The notes below the pieces were generated by a model. That model had not been told where the DNA came from, searched no databases, and worked only from the letters and a program-made list of their open reading frames with translations. This document shows, in pieces, positions 1 through 5,548 of a stretch of 5,548 nt of DNA. The stretch comes from Bacteriovorax stolpii. Lineage in GTDB: Bacteria; Bdellovibrionota; Bacteriovoracia; Bacteriovoracales; Bacteriovoracaceae. A program made the position numbers and the translations under genes. Numbering within the stretch: position 1 is the stretch's first letter; each line of letters begins with the position of its first letter. The stretch lies in contig CAMAYW010000190.1 of the NCBI GenBank assembly GCA_945862475.1, positions 1 to 5,548 on the forward strand, in the 5' to 3' direction.

Positions 1-1017
1 GTTCCTTTTGCTGGCTGGGATATGCCTGTTCAGTACACGTCTGTAAAAGACGAAGTTCTTGCTGTCAGACAAAATGTTGGTGTTTTCGACGTGAGTCACA
101 TGGGTGAATTTTTTGTTGAAGGTGACGATGCTGAAGCCTTTGTCGATCACATTGTAACAAATGATATTTTAAACGCTCCAACAGGAAAGGCCATCTACTC
201 TCCGCTTTGTCGTGAAAATGGCACTGTGATTGATGATTTGATTGTTTATAAATTAAAACCTGGAAAGGTTCTTATTTGCGTCAATGCTTCAAATATTGAA
301 AAAGATTTCAATTGGATGAAGTCCAAGCATCAGGGCTATTCTTGTAGCCTGACTAATTGTTCAAATATCTTTTCTCTTCTCGCCCTTCAAGGTCCAAAGT
401 CCTTTGAGACGTTGCGTCCTCTCTTAAGTGAATTACCAGATATGGAGTATTACTCCATTTTTGAAACTTCATTTCAAGGTCAACCTGTTATTGTCGCCAG
501 AACTGGCTATACAGGTGAAGACGGCTTTGAAATTTTTGGCCATCACGGAACAATCAAAAGTCTTTGGCAAAAATTCATGGAACTGAAAGTCACTCCATGT
601 GGACTGGCCGCAAGAGACGTTCTGAGGCTTGAAGTTTGTTACCCACTTTATGGGCATGAGCTTAATGATGAAGTGAATCCTTATGATGCGGGTCTCGGCT
701 GGACTGTTAAGCTAAGTAAACAAAATTTTATTAGCAAAGAAACGCTTATGCCGAAGCCAGCTAAATATAAACTAGTTAAATTAATCCTTGAAAAAGGGAT
801 TCCTCGAGAGGGCTACCCCGTTTTAAATTCCAAAAATGAAACAATTGGCACGGTCACCAGTGGAACCATGTCCGTTGTCTTAAATAAAGGTGTCGCTCTT
901 GCACGTATTGAAATTGATAAATCTCCCTCAGATGACGTATTTTTAGTGGATATCAGGCAAAAACCATTTAGCGCGCAATTAACCAAAAAACCGTTTGTAA
1001 CCGGAGGACATAAGTAA
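1..1017 (+). CDS. gcvT: Glycine cleavage system T protein (aminomethyltransferase), 5' end missing
   Basis: GcvT transfers the methylene group from the aminomethyl-lipoyl arm of GcvH to tetrahydrofolate, releasing ammonia. It acts in the cytoplasm in glycine catabolism and one-carbon supply. The frame is open from base 1 and reads VPFAGWDMPVQY, the conserved N-terminal GcvT motif. The Met codon at 22 is therefore internal, and roughly 20-25 residues are probably missing to the left. Counting from that Met, visible family motifs are FDVSHMGEF (22-30), NGTVIDDLIVYKL (66-78, containing the catalytic Asp of the family), ARTGYTGEDGFEIF (159-172), GLAARDVLRLE (194-204), PLYGHEL (208-214) and AGLGWTVKL (223-231). 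The late segment TSGTMSVVLNKG has Val where many homologues have SPTL, a mild variation. The gene runs to the normal C-terminus, and its TAA stop overlaps the gcvH start by one base. Identification is secure from the motifs. Confidence 0.96.
   Translation, partial: VPFAGWDMPVQYTSVKDEVLAVRQNVGVFDVSHMGEFFVEGDDAEAFVDHIVTNDILNAPTGKAIYSPLCRENGTVIDDLIVYKLKPGKVLICVNASNIEKDFNWMKSKHQGYSCSLTNCSNIFSLLALQGPKSFETLRPLLSELPDMEYYSIFETSFQGQPVIVARTGYTGEDGFEIFGHHGTIKSLWQKFMELKVTPCGLAARDVLRLEVCYPLYGHELNDEVNPYDAGLGWTVKLSKQNFISKETLMPKPAKYKLVKLILEKGIPREGYPVLNSKNETIGTVTSGTMSVVLNKGVALARIEIDKSPSDDVFLVDIRQKPFSAQLTKKPFVTGGHK
1003..1007 (+). promoter_or_regulatory. Ribosome binding site of gcvH
   Basis: GGAGG lies inside the last codons of gcvT, 9 bases before the ATG at 1017. 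It fixes that ATG as the gcvH start. Together with the one-base TAATG overlap it suggests that gcvT and gcvH are translationally coupled on one mRNA. Confidence 0.85.
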
Positions 1018-1406
1018 TGACGACAAAAATACCAGCAAATTTAAAGTACACAAAAGAACACGAGTGGGCGTTGGTTGAAGAAAATACTGTAACTGTTGGA
1101 ATTACGGATTTTGCTCAATCAGCTTTGGGAGATATTGTTTTCTTAGAAGTTCCTGAAATCGGGACTAATCTTAAGGCCGGTTCTACTTTCGGCGTTGTTG
1201 AGTCAATAAAATCTGTGAGTGATCTTTATTCACCTGTAACCGGTGAAGTTATTGGAAAAAATTCTGATTTAGAAAGTTCTCCAGAAAAAATTAATGAGGA
1301 CGCTTACGGATCTTGGCTTGTTAAAGTCAAGGTGAAAGATACATCTGAATTAAATAATTTATTAACGGCAGAGCAGTATCAAGAGTTTTGCAACACATCT
1401 CACTAA
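1017..1406 (+). CDS. gcvH: Glycine cleavage system H protein (lipoyl carrier)
   Basis: GcvH is the small cytoplasmic shuttle of the glycine cleavage system. Its lipoyl-lysine arm carries the aminomethyl group from the P protein to the T protein and is then reoxidised by the L protein. At 129 residues it is full length for the family. The N-terminus YTKEHEWALVEE (11-22) is the typical GcvH opening, followed by VGITDFAQSALGDIVFLEVPEIG (27-49, hallmark of the family fold). The lipoylation site is FGVVESIKSVSD, with Lys65 as the modified residue. The segment LYSPVTGEVIGKNSDLESSPEKINEDAYGSWLVKVK is also typical. A good GGAGG site precedes the start. The gene is coupled to gcvT, but gcvP, often the third gene of this operon, does not follow. 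A strong hairpin lies six bases after the stop. Confidence 0.97.
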   Translation: MTTKIPANLKYTKEHEWALVEENTVTVGITDFAQSALGDIVFLEVPEIGTNLKAGSTFGVVESIKSVSDLYSPVTGEVIGKNSDLESSPEKINEDAYGSWLVKVKVKDTSELNNLLTAEQYQEFCNTSH

Positions 1407-1411
1407 ATATT

Positions 1412-1444
1412 TTATGGTCACGCAGTCTTGCTGCGTGACCATAA
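1412..1444. terminator. Strong hairpin after gcvH, probable transcript end without a U-tract
   Basis: A perfect inverted repeat begins five bases after the gcvH stop. The left arm at 1412-1425 contains ATGGTCACGCAG, the loop is TCTTG (1426-1430) and the right arm at 1431-1444 contains CTGCGTGACCAT. The core stem is 12 bp with seven G-C pairs, plus two closing A-T pairs. Position and strength fit the end of the gcvTH transcript. Neither strand has a run of T right after the stem: the + side continues AATTCAAAAATTTATTTA. It may therefore be a non-canonical terminator, an mRNA 3'-end stabiliser or a protein-binding palindrome. Confidence 0.6.
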
Positions 1445-1529
1445 TTCAAAAATTTATTTAGCTTTCCTCAAATATAAATCTAAATAAAAAATTCGCCTTA
1501 AAAAATTTTCCTTCTTATGGAAAACATTC

Positions 1530-1558
1530 TTTACGAAATTAATCTGATCATACATACT
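1530..1558 (+). promoter_or_regulatory. Weak candidate sigma70-type promoter for the 92-residue gene
   Basis: TTTACG (1530-1535) and CATACT (1553-1558) are separated by 17 bases. Each matches the sigma70 consensus at four of six positions. A transcript would start near 1565, giving a leader of about 37 bases before the ATG at 1602. The rest of the 1445-1601 gap is AT-rich and shows no gene. In AT-rich DNA such matches arise by chance, so this is only a candidate. A promoter in this gap is plausible because the hairpin at 1412-1444 separates the gene from gcvTH. Confidence 0.3.
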
Positions 1559-1587
1559 CGGCAACCAGTAAACATTTAGATTTTCCG

Positions 1588-1592
1588 AAGGA
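1588..1592 (+). promoter_or_regulatory. Ribosome binding site of the 92-residue gene
   Basis: AAGGA lies 9 bases before the ATG at 1602 and supports that start. The site sits in the right half of a very small inverted repeat, TTTCC (1582-1586) and GGAAA (1590-1594) with a three-base loop. This could weakly mask it in the mRNA. Confidence 0.7.
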
Positions 1593-1601
1593 AACTTTTT
1601 A

Positions 1602-1880
1602 ATGGAATCGATCCAGCTTCTCAATACGGCCATTATTAAAAGCAAAGAAAAAAAAGTTAACCAATCATTCGAAGAGAGACTTAATCAAGTCTGTAACTCT
1701 CCGGTGATTGAAATTTTAAATAAAAGCATTTCTCAATATGCTGAAACTCAAAAAATTTCTCGTGATCAAGCGGCTCTTCAAGTCGTTGAAGCTATCCGAG
1801 AATTAGATTCAATTTGGTCTGATTATGTCGTTATGGAAGGAATTGATCGTTTAAAGAATTTGTTACGATCGACTCATTAA
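1602..1880 (+). CDS. Small predicted helical protein of unknown function
   Basis: I do not recognise a family for this 92-residue protein. It is probably real. It has an AAGGA site at good spacing and an intrinsic terminator 23 bases after its TAA stop. Its amino-acid composition looks protein-like, with regular alternation of charged and hydrophobic residues. It has no signal peptide and no membrane segment, so it is most likely cytoplasmic. Charge is near neutral by count (12 Lys/Arg against 13 Asp/Glu), with a single Cys at residue 31. Residues 20-50 and 53-90 look like amphipathic helices; the second includes RDQAALQVVEAIRELDSIW and ends in IDRLKNLLRSTH. This would suit a small helical bundle or a partner-binding protein. 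It follows gcvH on the same strand after a 195-base gap containing a hairpin, so a shared function with glycine cleavage cannot be assumed. Confidence 0.75.
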   Translation: MESIQLLNTAIIKSKEKKVNQSFEERLNQVCNSPVIEILNKSISQYAETQKISRDQAALQVVEAIRELDSIWSDYVVMEGIDRLKNLLRSTH

Positions 1881-1903
1881 AACTTAATAACATGCACACA
1901 AAG

Positions 1904-1929
1904 AAAACCCTCCGAATGGAGGGTTTTTT
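1904..1929. terminator. Bidirectional intrinsic terminator between convergent genes
   Basis: AAAACCCTCC (1904-1913), a GAAT loop and GGAGGGTTTT (1918-1927) form a perfect 10-bp stem. On the + strand it runs into TTTTTT then ATTTTA, a canonical intrinsic terminator for the 92-residue gene. On the - strand the A-run of the left arm gives TTTTCTTTG after the GC core. It can thus also end the TonB-family transcript, whose stop codon lies five bases from the stem. One hairpin appears to serve both convergent units. Confidence 0.92.
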
Positions 1930-1932
1930 ATT

Positions 1933-2823
1933 TTAGGTCTTAACGACAAATCCCCACTCGATTGTGGCCCTACCATTTACCAAAAGATCCTTGGGTGGAT
2001 TTGGAAAGGGGCCAGCTTCATTAAACGACTCAACCGCAGCGTCATCGAGTTCTTTAACTCCTGATGCTCCTAGAATCTTCACTCCTATAATTTCTCCACG
2101 TGCATTCAGTGTTACCTGAAGGGAGGTCACATAATCCTGAGAGGCAATTTTCCGGCCAGAGCGAAAAATCGCCATGGATTTTTCTTGAATGCTTTTGCCC
2201 CAAAACTGCTCGAGTTTTTGTCTTATGCGGTGGAAAAATCCATAATATTTATATTCTACCGTATTGAGATGAGTAAAATCTCCCAACTGAACTTCCTGAA
2301 CATAATCGTTTGTCGCTGAAAACCCCTGCTCCATAGGATCACCATTTTCTAATCCTTTCTGAGAGGAACTGGCGGGAGAGCGACTCACTTCTTTTGGAAG
2401 AGGATCACCAGTCGCCATACCTATATCAGAAAGTTTTAAATCTTTTAGATTGGGAGCTTTCTTTTTAGCACTCTGACTTTTTTGGGACACTTGCGTAACG
2501 TCTGAATTTCCTTTAGCCGTTTTCTTAAAAATATCGATATTTTTTGCAACCGTTTCACGCTCAAAACTTCGGTCTTTATCGCTTAAAAAGGCTTCATCCT
2601 TTTTATCTTTATTCTCTGTATCTTCAGATTGAACAATTTGCCGTTTTTGAGTTTTCGCCAAATCTTTCATGGCATCTTGAACAATTTTAACTTTTATCGC
2701 AGAAGGTTTTTCCAAGGACAATTGAGATGTTGGATTATAGTGCTTAAATAAAAAAATCGTGTGCAATAGGAGGATTGCCCCAAATATGTAAAAAAATGTG
2801 CGCTGTTGCCGCAGGGAAAGCAT
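1933..2823 (-). CDS. TonB-family protein (single membrane helix, charged linker, TonB C-terminal domain)
   Basis: This 296-residue protein has TonB/TolA-like architecture. A short basic N-terminus precedes one hydrophobic helix (about 10-26, FFYIFGAILLLHTIFLF), giving an inner-membrane anchor with the rest in the periplasm. Residues 35-180 are a hydrophilic linker rich in Lys, Asp, Glu, Ser and Gln. The C-terminal domain (about 186-296) contains YKYYGFFHRIRQKLEQFW, then VTLNARGEIIGVKILGASGVKELDDAAVESF and GPFPNPP, typical of the TonB C-terminal fold. TonB proteins pass proton-motive energy from ExbB/ExbD-type motors to outer-membrane partners. His21 in the helix resembles the key His of TonB anchors. 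No exbB, exbD or receptor gene is in the window, so the partner and cargo are unknown. A TolA-like or structural envelope role is an alternative. The gene lies 103 bases downstream of the PBP gene on the same strand. I found no convincing sigma70 promoter in that gap, so cotranscription is likely. Confidence 0.85.
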   Translation of the reverse strand: MLSLRQQRTFFYIFGAILLLHTIFLFKHYNPTSQLSLEKPSAIKVKIVQDAMKDLAKTQKRQIVQSEDTENKDKKDEAFLSDKDRSFERETVAKNIDIFKKTAKGNSDVTQVSQKSQSAKKKAPNLKDLKLSDIGMATGDPLPKEVSRSPASSSQKGLENGDPMEQGFSATNDYVQEVQLGDFTHLNTVEYKYYGFFHRIRQKLEQFWGKSIQEKSMAIFRSGRKIASQDYVTSLQVTLNARGEIIGVKILGASGVKELDDAAVESFNEAGPFPNPPKDLLVNGRATIEWGFVVKT

Positions 2824-2827
2824 AGAA

Positions 2828-2832
2828 CCTCC
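2828..2832 (-). promoter_or_regulatory. Ribosome binding site of the TonB-family gene, short spacing
   Basis: On the - strand GGAGG is followed by only four bases (TTCT) before the ATG at 2823. This is shorter than the usual 5-9. The site is otherwise strong, and no later ATG precedes the membrane helix, so this start is retained. Confidence 0.75.
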
Positions 2833-2926
2833 GTAGAGATCCTATCGGTATAAATTCGAGGAAAATTACAAGCCGTTTTTGGGCAAAGACTTAAATGTTA
2901 AATGATCAACTACTCTACCTGGCCTA

Positions 2927-2945
2927 CTATTGGTTTTCCCAATAG
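2927..2945 (-). repeat. Small inverted repeat over the PBP stop codon
   Basis: CTATTGG (2927-2933) and CCAATAG (2939-2945) form a perfect 7-bp stem with a five-base loop. It covers the last five sense codons and the TAG stop of the PBP gene. No T-run follows on the - strand, so it is unlikely to be an intrinsic terminator. It could mark or protect an mRNA end between the PBP and TonB-family cistrons, or be coincidental. Confidence 0.45.
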
Positions 2946-5548
2946 CTAGCATCATCTAAGCTGGTCGGTTTTGATTGTCCCTGTCCACCCTGTTCAAAAA
3001 CGGAACTTGAATCACTATTGGGATCAAATCCAGCAGCGAAGGATTCTAAAAATCCTTCGCTCGATCCAGGAGGAAGAGGTTTACCACTTTCTTTATTAAC
3101 CATGATATTGACGATTCCTTCTGGTACAGGAAATTCCGGAGCTCCATATTTTGAATTTGCTGAACTCATGAAATCAATCCACATTGGAAGAGCAGTTTTT
3201 CCGCCTGTTTCACCATATCCCAATGGACGATTGTCATCAAAACCAACCCAAGTCCCGGTCACAACATTCGAAGAGAAACCAACAAATAAAGCATCTATAT
3301 AGTTATTAGTCGTACCCGTTTTACCACCAATCGTAGTTCCTAATCTTGATGCTGCCGCTGCAGCCGTACCATAAATGGTCACACCTCTAAGAACATTACT
3401 CATAAGGTAAGATAGCTTTGGATCATAAACTTGAGTTGAATTGAGACTGGCCACAAATGGATTTGGATTCACCGACGGAGTTTCAATTTTTTCACCACTA
3501 ACAGCTTCTTTCTTTGGCTCTTCAGGCCAGTTCGGATCGGCAGCTGGTGGGTCAAAGGACTTTCCCTCTCTGTCTTTGATGGAAGTTATGTGACGAAGCC
3601 TGATGGCCTTACCTCCATTTGGAAACACGGCATAGCCTTTCGTGAGTTCGGCGAGACTAATTCCAAACGAGCCCAGAGATAGAGACATATCCTTAGGAAT
3701 TTCTGCATGAATGTGCCAGCGATTTACGAAATCGTGAATTTTCTGAACTCCAAGATCTTGAACAAGTCTAACCGTTGGAATATTTCGACTCACTTCAAGA
3801 GCATTTCTAAACGTCATTGGACCTTTGAATTCTCCATCATAGTTTCTAGGCTTCCAACTAAGGGAGTCATCGACTCCACCGAGGGCTTGAGGTGAATCCA
3901 TCAAAATGCTTGAAGGATGATAACCATTCTCTAATCCTGCTGCATAAATAAAGGGCTTAAAAGCTGAACCGGGTTGTCTTAAAGATTGGATGGCCCGATT
4001 AAATTGTGATTTTTGAAAATCAACTCCACCTACCATCGTGAGAATTTCACCAGTGTGTGAATTTAAGGCTACCAACGCTCCCTCTACTTCTGGCTCCTGA
4101 TCGAGTGAAGCCTTGAAAAACTTTTGTTTTGCAATCAGAGATTTAAGAGTTGGATCTTTGTATTTTTTGAAGAAATCTATATGAATGAGCTGGTCATAGG
4201 ATACGTTCTTCCCCGTGATTTGAACAAGAACAACATCTCCTTTCTTTAAAATTTTACTCGGCGTTTTTACAGGATTGAAATAAACCGGGTCTTCACTAAA
4301 TTTTCTTTCATGGGCCCATTCGAATCCCGATTCTGGAATAATCGCACGAGTTCCTGCAATTTCTACGAGGATTGTCCTCTTGAGATCATCTACCGAAAGA
4401 ACAATTCCAGGATAACTCCGTCCTTCCTGTAAAAATTTTAAGAATGGATCTTGAACAGCGTTTCCAATAGAAACAAGGGATCTAAATCTTTCATTGATTT
4501 TCTCCTCCTCATCTTTATAAAAAGAGAGATTCTTCTCAAGGGCATCCTCATTTTCATTAAATTCAAATATATTTTGGCCTTGAGTCGTGAAGGTAAAAAA
4601 ACTTGATTGCTCTTTAAGAATCTTCTTTCTTTGTTCCACGATAAAGGCCTTAATCTCATCTGGAGTTGCGAGATTTTTCATCGCTCCCTTAAAGCCTTGT
4701 CTTTTATCTAGTTCTTTTACTCTCTCTTTAACAATATTTTCTGCTTTTGATTGCAGTGACCAATCAAGAGTTGTAACAACTTTAAAACCATTCGTTAAAA
4801 ACTCTTCTGTACCAACAGACTTCATGACCTCTTGGCGAATCCAGTCAGTGAAGTGTCCACCCTTAACATCATTGGGCTTTCTGATTCGCATTTTAATATC
4901 TTCTTTTAGTCCAGCTTCGTATTCTGCTTCGGTAATTTTCTTCGTTTCAAACATTCTTTTAAGAACGTAATTTTGTCTTCTTTTTGCAAATTGTGGATTT
5001 ACGTAAGGTGAGTAGCGTCCAGGTGCGACGAGAAGACCGGCAACGAGAGCAGCTTCAGCAGGCGTTGCTTGTTCTAGACTTTTATCAAAATACCCATTGA
5101 ATGCTGCTTTAACTCCGTAATAACCACCACCAAGATAAACTTGATTGAGGTATAAAAATAGAATTTCATCTTTTGAAAATTTTTCTTCAATCTTTCGAGC
5201 GAGAAGAAGATCTTTTACTTTTCTTGAAAGTGTTCTTTCTTTTGTCAGAAGAAATGATTTTGCTACCTGCTGGGTGATTGTTGAACCACCTTGAACGAGG
5301 CGCCCCTCTTTCATATTGACCATGAAGGCGCGAGCGATACCGTAGTAATCAATTCCCTCGTGATTATAGAAGTTATCATCCTCAGCCGCTAAAAAAGCTC
5401 CTACAATTCTTTTGGGTATTTTCTCAAATGGCACAACTTCTCTTGTTTCTTGACCAATCTCAAGAAGAACTTCACCATCTCGAGAGATGATTTTAGAATT
5501 CATTGGTGGATTATAATCTTCAAGAGTATTAATTTGCGGTAGATCAGA
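2927..5548 (-). CDS. mrcA: Penicillin-binding protein 1A type bifunctional peptidoglycan synthase, 5' end missing
   Basis: Class A PBPs polymerise lipid II into glycan strands (GT51 domain) and cross-link the peptides (transpeptidase domain) on the periplasmic face of the inner membrane. The frame stays open to the right edge. The 15 codons before the Met at 5503 read LPQINTLEDYNPP, typical of the family, so this Met is internal; the N-terminal cytoplasmic part and membrane anchor are off-window. Visible length is 873 residues. Numbered from that Met, the GT51 domain (about 20-190) has EDDNFYNHEG with catalytic Glu41, QGGSTITQQVAKS (71-83), RKVKD (94-98) and KDEILFLYLNQVYLG (111-125). An OB-like region spans about 365-470. 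The transpeptidase has SAFK with nucleophile Ser513, SRN at 572-574 and KTGTT at 728-732. A charged insertion lies at 275-355. The tail is Ser-, Gln- and Asp-rich with no known motif. RKVKD carries Asp where the family normally has its second catalytic Glu. The symbol mrcA (ponA) is by domain order, not by tested orthology. Confidence 0.95.
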   Translation of the reverse strand, partial: SDLPQINTLEDYNPPMNSKIISRDGEVLLEIGQETREVVPFEKIPKRIVGAFLAAEDDNFYNHEGIDYYGIARAFMVNMKEGRLVQGGSTITQQVAKSFLLTKERTLSRKVKDLLLARKIEEKFSKDEILFLYLNQVYLGGGYYGVKAAFNGYFDKSLEQATPAEAALVAGLLVAPGRYSPYVNPQFAKRRQNYVLKRMFETKKITEAEYEAGLKEDIKMRIRKPNDVKGGHFTDWIRQEVMKSVGTEEFLTNGFKVVTTLDWSLQSKAENIVKERVKELDKRQGFKGAMKNLATPDEIKAFIVEQRKKILKEQSSFFTFTTQGQNIFEFNENEDALEKNLSFYKDEEEKINERFRSLVSIGNAVQDPFLKFLQEGRSYPGIVLSVDDLKRTILVEIAGTRAIIPESGFEWAHERKFSEDPVYFNPVKTPSKILKKGDVVLVQITGKNVSYDQLIHIDFFKKYKDPTLKSLIAKQKFFKASLDQEPEVEGALVALNSHTGEILTMVGGVDFQKSQFNRAIQSLRQPGSAFKPFIYAAGLENGYHPSSILMDSPQALGGVDDSLSWKPRNYDGEFKGPMTFRNALEVSRNIPTVRLVQDLGVQKIHDFVNRWHIHAEIPKDMSLSLGSFGISLAELTKGYAVFPNGGKAIRLRHITSIKDREGKSFDPPAADPNWPEEPKKEAVSGEKIETPSVNPNPFVASLNSTQVYDPKLSYLMSNVLRGVTIYGTAAAAASRLGTTIGGKTGTTNNYIDALFVGFSSNVVTGTWVGFDDNRPLGYGETGGKTALPMWIDFMSSANSKYGAPEFPVPEGIVNIMVNKESGKPLPPGSSEGFLESFAAGFDPNSDSSSVFEQGGQGQSKPTSLDDASYWENQ
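3035..3061 (-). repeat. Perfect 11-bp inverted repeat inside the PBP coding region
   Basis: AGCGAAGGATT (3035-3045) and AATCCTTCGCT (3051-3061) pair perfectly around a five-base loop. The repeat encodes SEGFLESFA near the protein's C-terminal tail, about 105 bases before the stop codon. The tail is low in conserved motifs, so codon choice there is free to vary. No T-run follows on the - strand. Possible roles are an mRNA stability element or a partial pause site before the TonB-family gene; chance is also possible. Confidence 0.55.

Noticed and set aside
469..657. A 62-codon - strand frame inside gcvT
   Set aside because: It is fully antisense to conserved GcvT motifs and is a shadow of that gene.
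1454..1645. A 63-codon - strand frame with a TTG or ATG start, antisense to the start of the 92-residue gene and filling the gap after gcvH
   Set aside because: It has no ribosome binding site before the TTG at 1645, the ATG at 1633 or a later internal ATG, and it overlaps a better supported gene. The translation is dominated by AT-rich codons (Phe, Lys, Asn, Leu). It is read as non-coding.
2833..2926. A possible promoter for the TonB-family gene (TTGTAA and TTTATA or TAGGAT on the - strand)
   Set aside because: Spacings are about 11-12 or 21 bases, outside the sigma70 range, and no better pair was found. An alternative sigma factor cannot be excluded.
3018..3302. A 94-codon + strand open frame antisense to the end of the PBP gene
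   Set aside because: It is opposite the transpeptidase and C-terminal tail codons, has no recognisable domain, and shows no separate expression signals.
4438..4659. A 73-codon - strand frame in another phase of the PBP gene
   Set aside because: It overlaps the charged insertion of the PBP in a shifted phase. Its Arg/Leu/Lys-rich composition is an artefact of the AAG/AAA-rich codons there. There is no sign of a frameshift, since the main frame is intact across it.
4587..4970. A 127-codon + strand open frame antisense to the PBP gene
   Set aside because: It lies wholly within a strongly supported coding region on the other strand. Its translation is Ser/Phe/Leu-rich, as expected from antisense of Lys/Glu-rich sequence, and no family motif is seen.

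Overview
The window looks like ordinary chromosome from an AT-rich Gram-negative bacterium. The style of the two envelope proteins suggests the Bdellovibrionota or another former-deltaproteobacterial lineage. These are a class A penicillin-binding protein of the PBP1A type and a TonB-family protein whose C-terminal domain opens with a YYGFFHRIRQKLEQFW segment. The taxon is an inference from protein style and was not tested by any search.

The layout is two convergent blocks. On the + strand, the 3' part of gcvT (cut by the left edge) is followed by a complete gcvH. The two overlap by one base, TAATG. A strong 14-bp hairpin closes this glycine-cleavage unit. About 160 bases further on is an unrecognised 92-residue helical protein with its own ribosome binding site and a weak candidate promoter. 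It ends at a good intrinsic terminator at 1904-1929. On the - strand, reading leftward from the right edge, come a PBP1A-type bifunctional peptidoglycan synthase (5' end cut by the right edge) and then, 103 bases downstream, a TonB-family protein. The TonB-family gene ends five bases from the same terminator, which is shaped to work in both directions.

GcvT and GcvH are the tetrahydrofolate-dependent aminomethyltransferase and the lipoyl carrier of the glycine cleavage system. gcvP does not follow gcvH, so the decarboxylase must be encoded upstream of the window or elsewhere. The other block concerns the cell envelope. The PBP polymerises and cross-links peptidoglycan in the periplasm. The TonB-family protein has one inner-membrane helix, a charged periplasmic linker and a C-terminal TonB-like domain. 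Their adjacency hints at a shared envelope role, but this is not proven.

I see no mobile element, CRISPR array, RNA gene or obvious new multi-gene system. The points most worth a second look are an Asp where GT51 enzymes normally have their second catalytic Glu, the pairing of PBP1A with a TonB-family protein, the unidentified 92-residue protein, and three hairpins that are not standard terminators.
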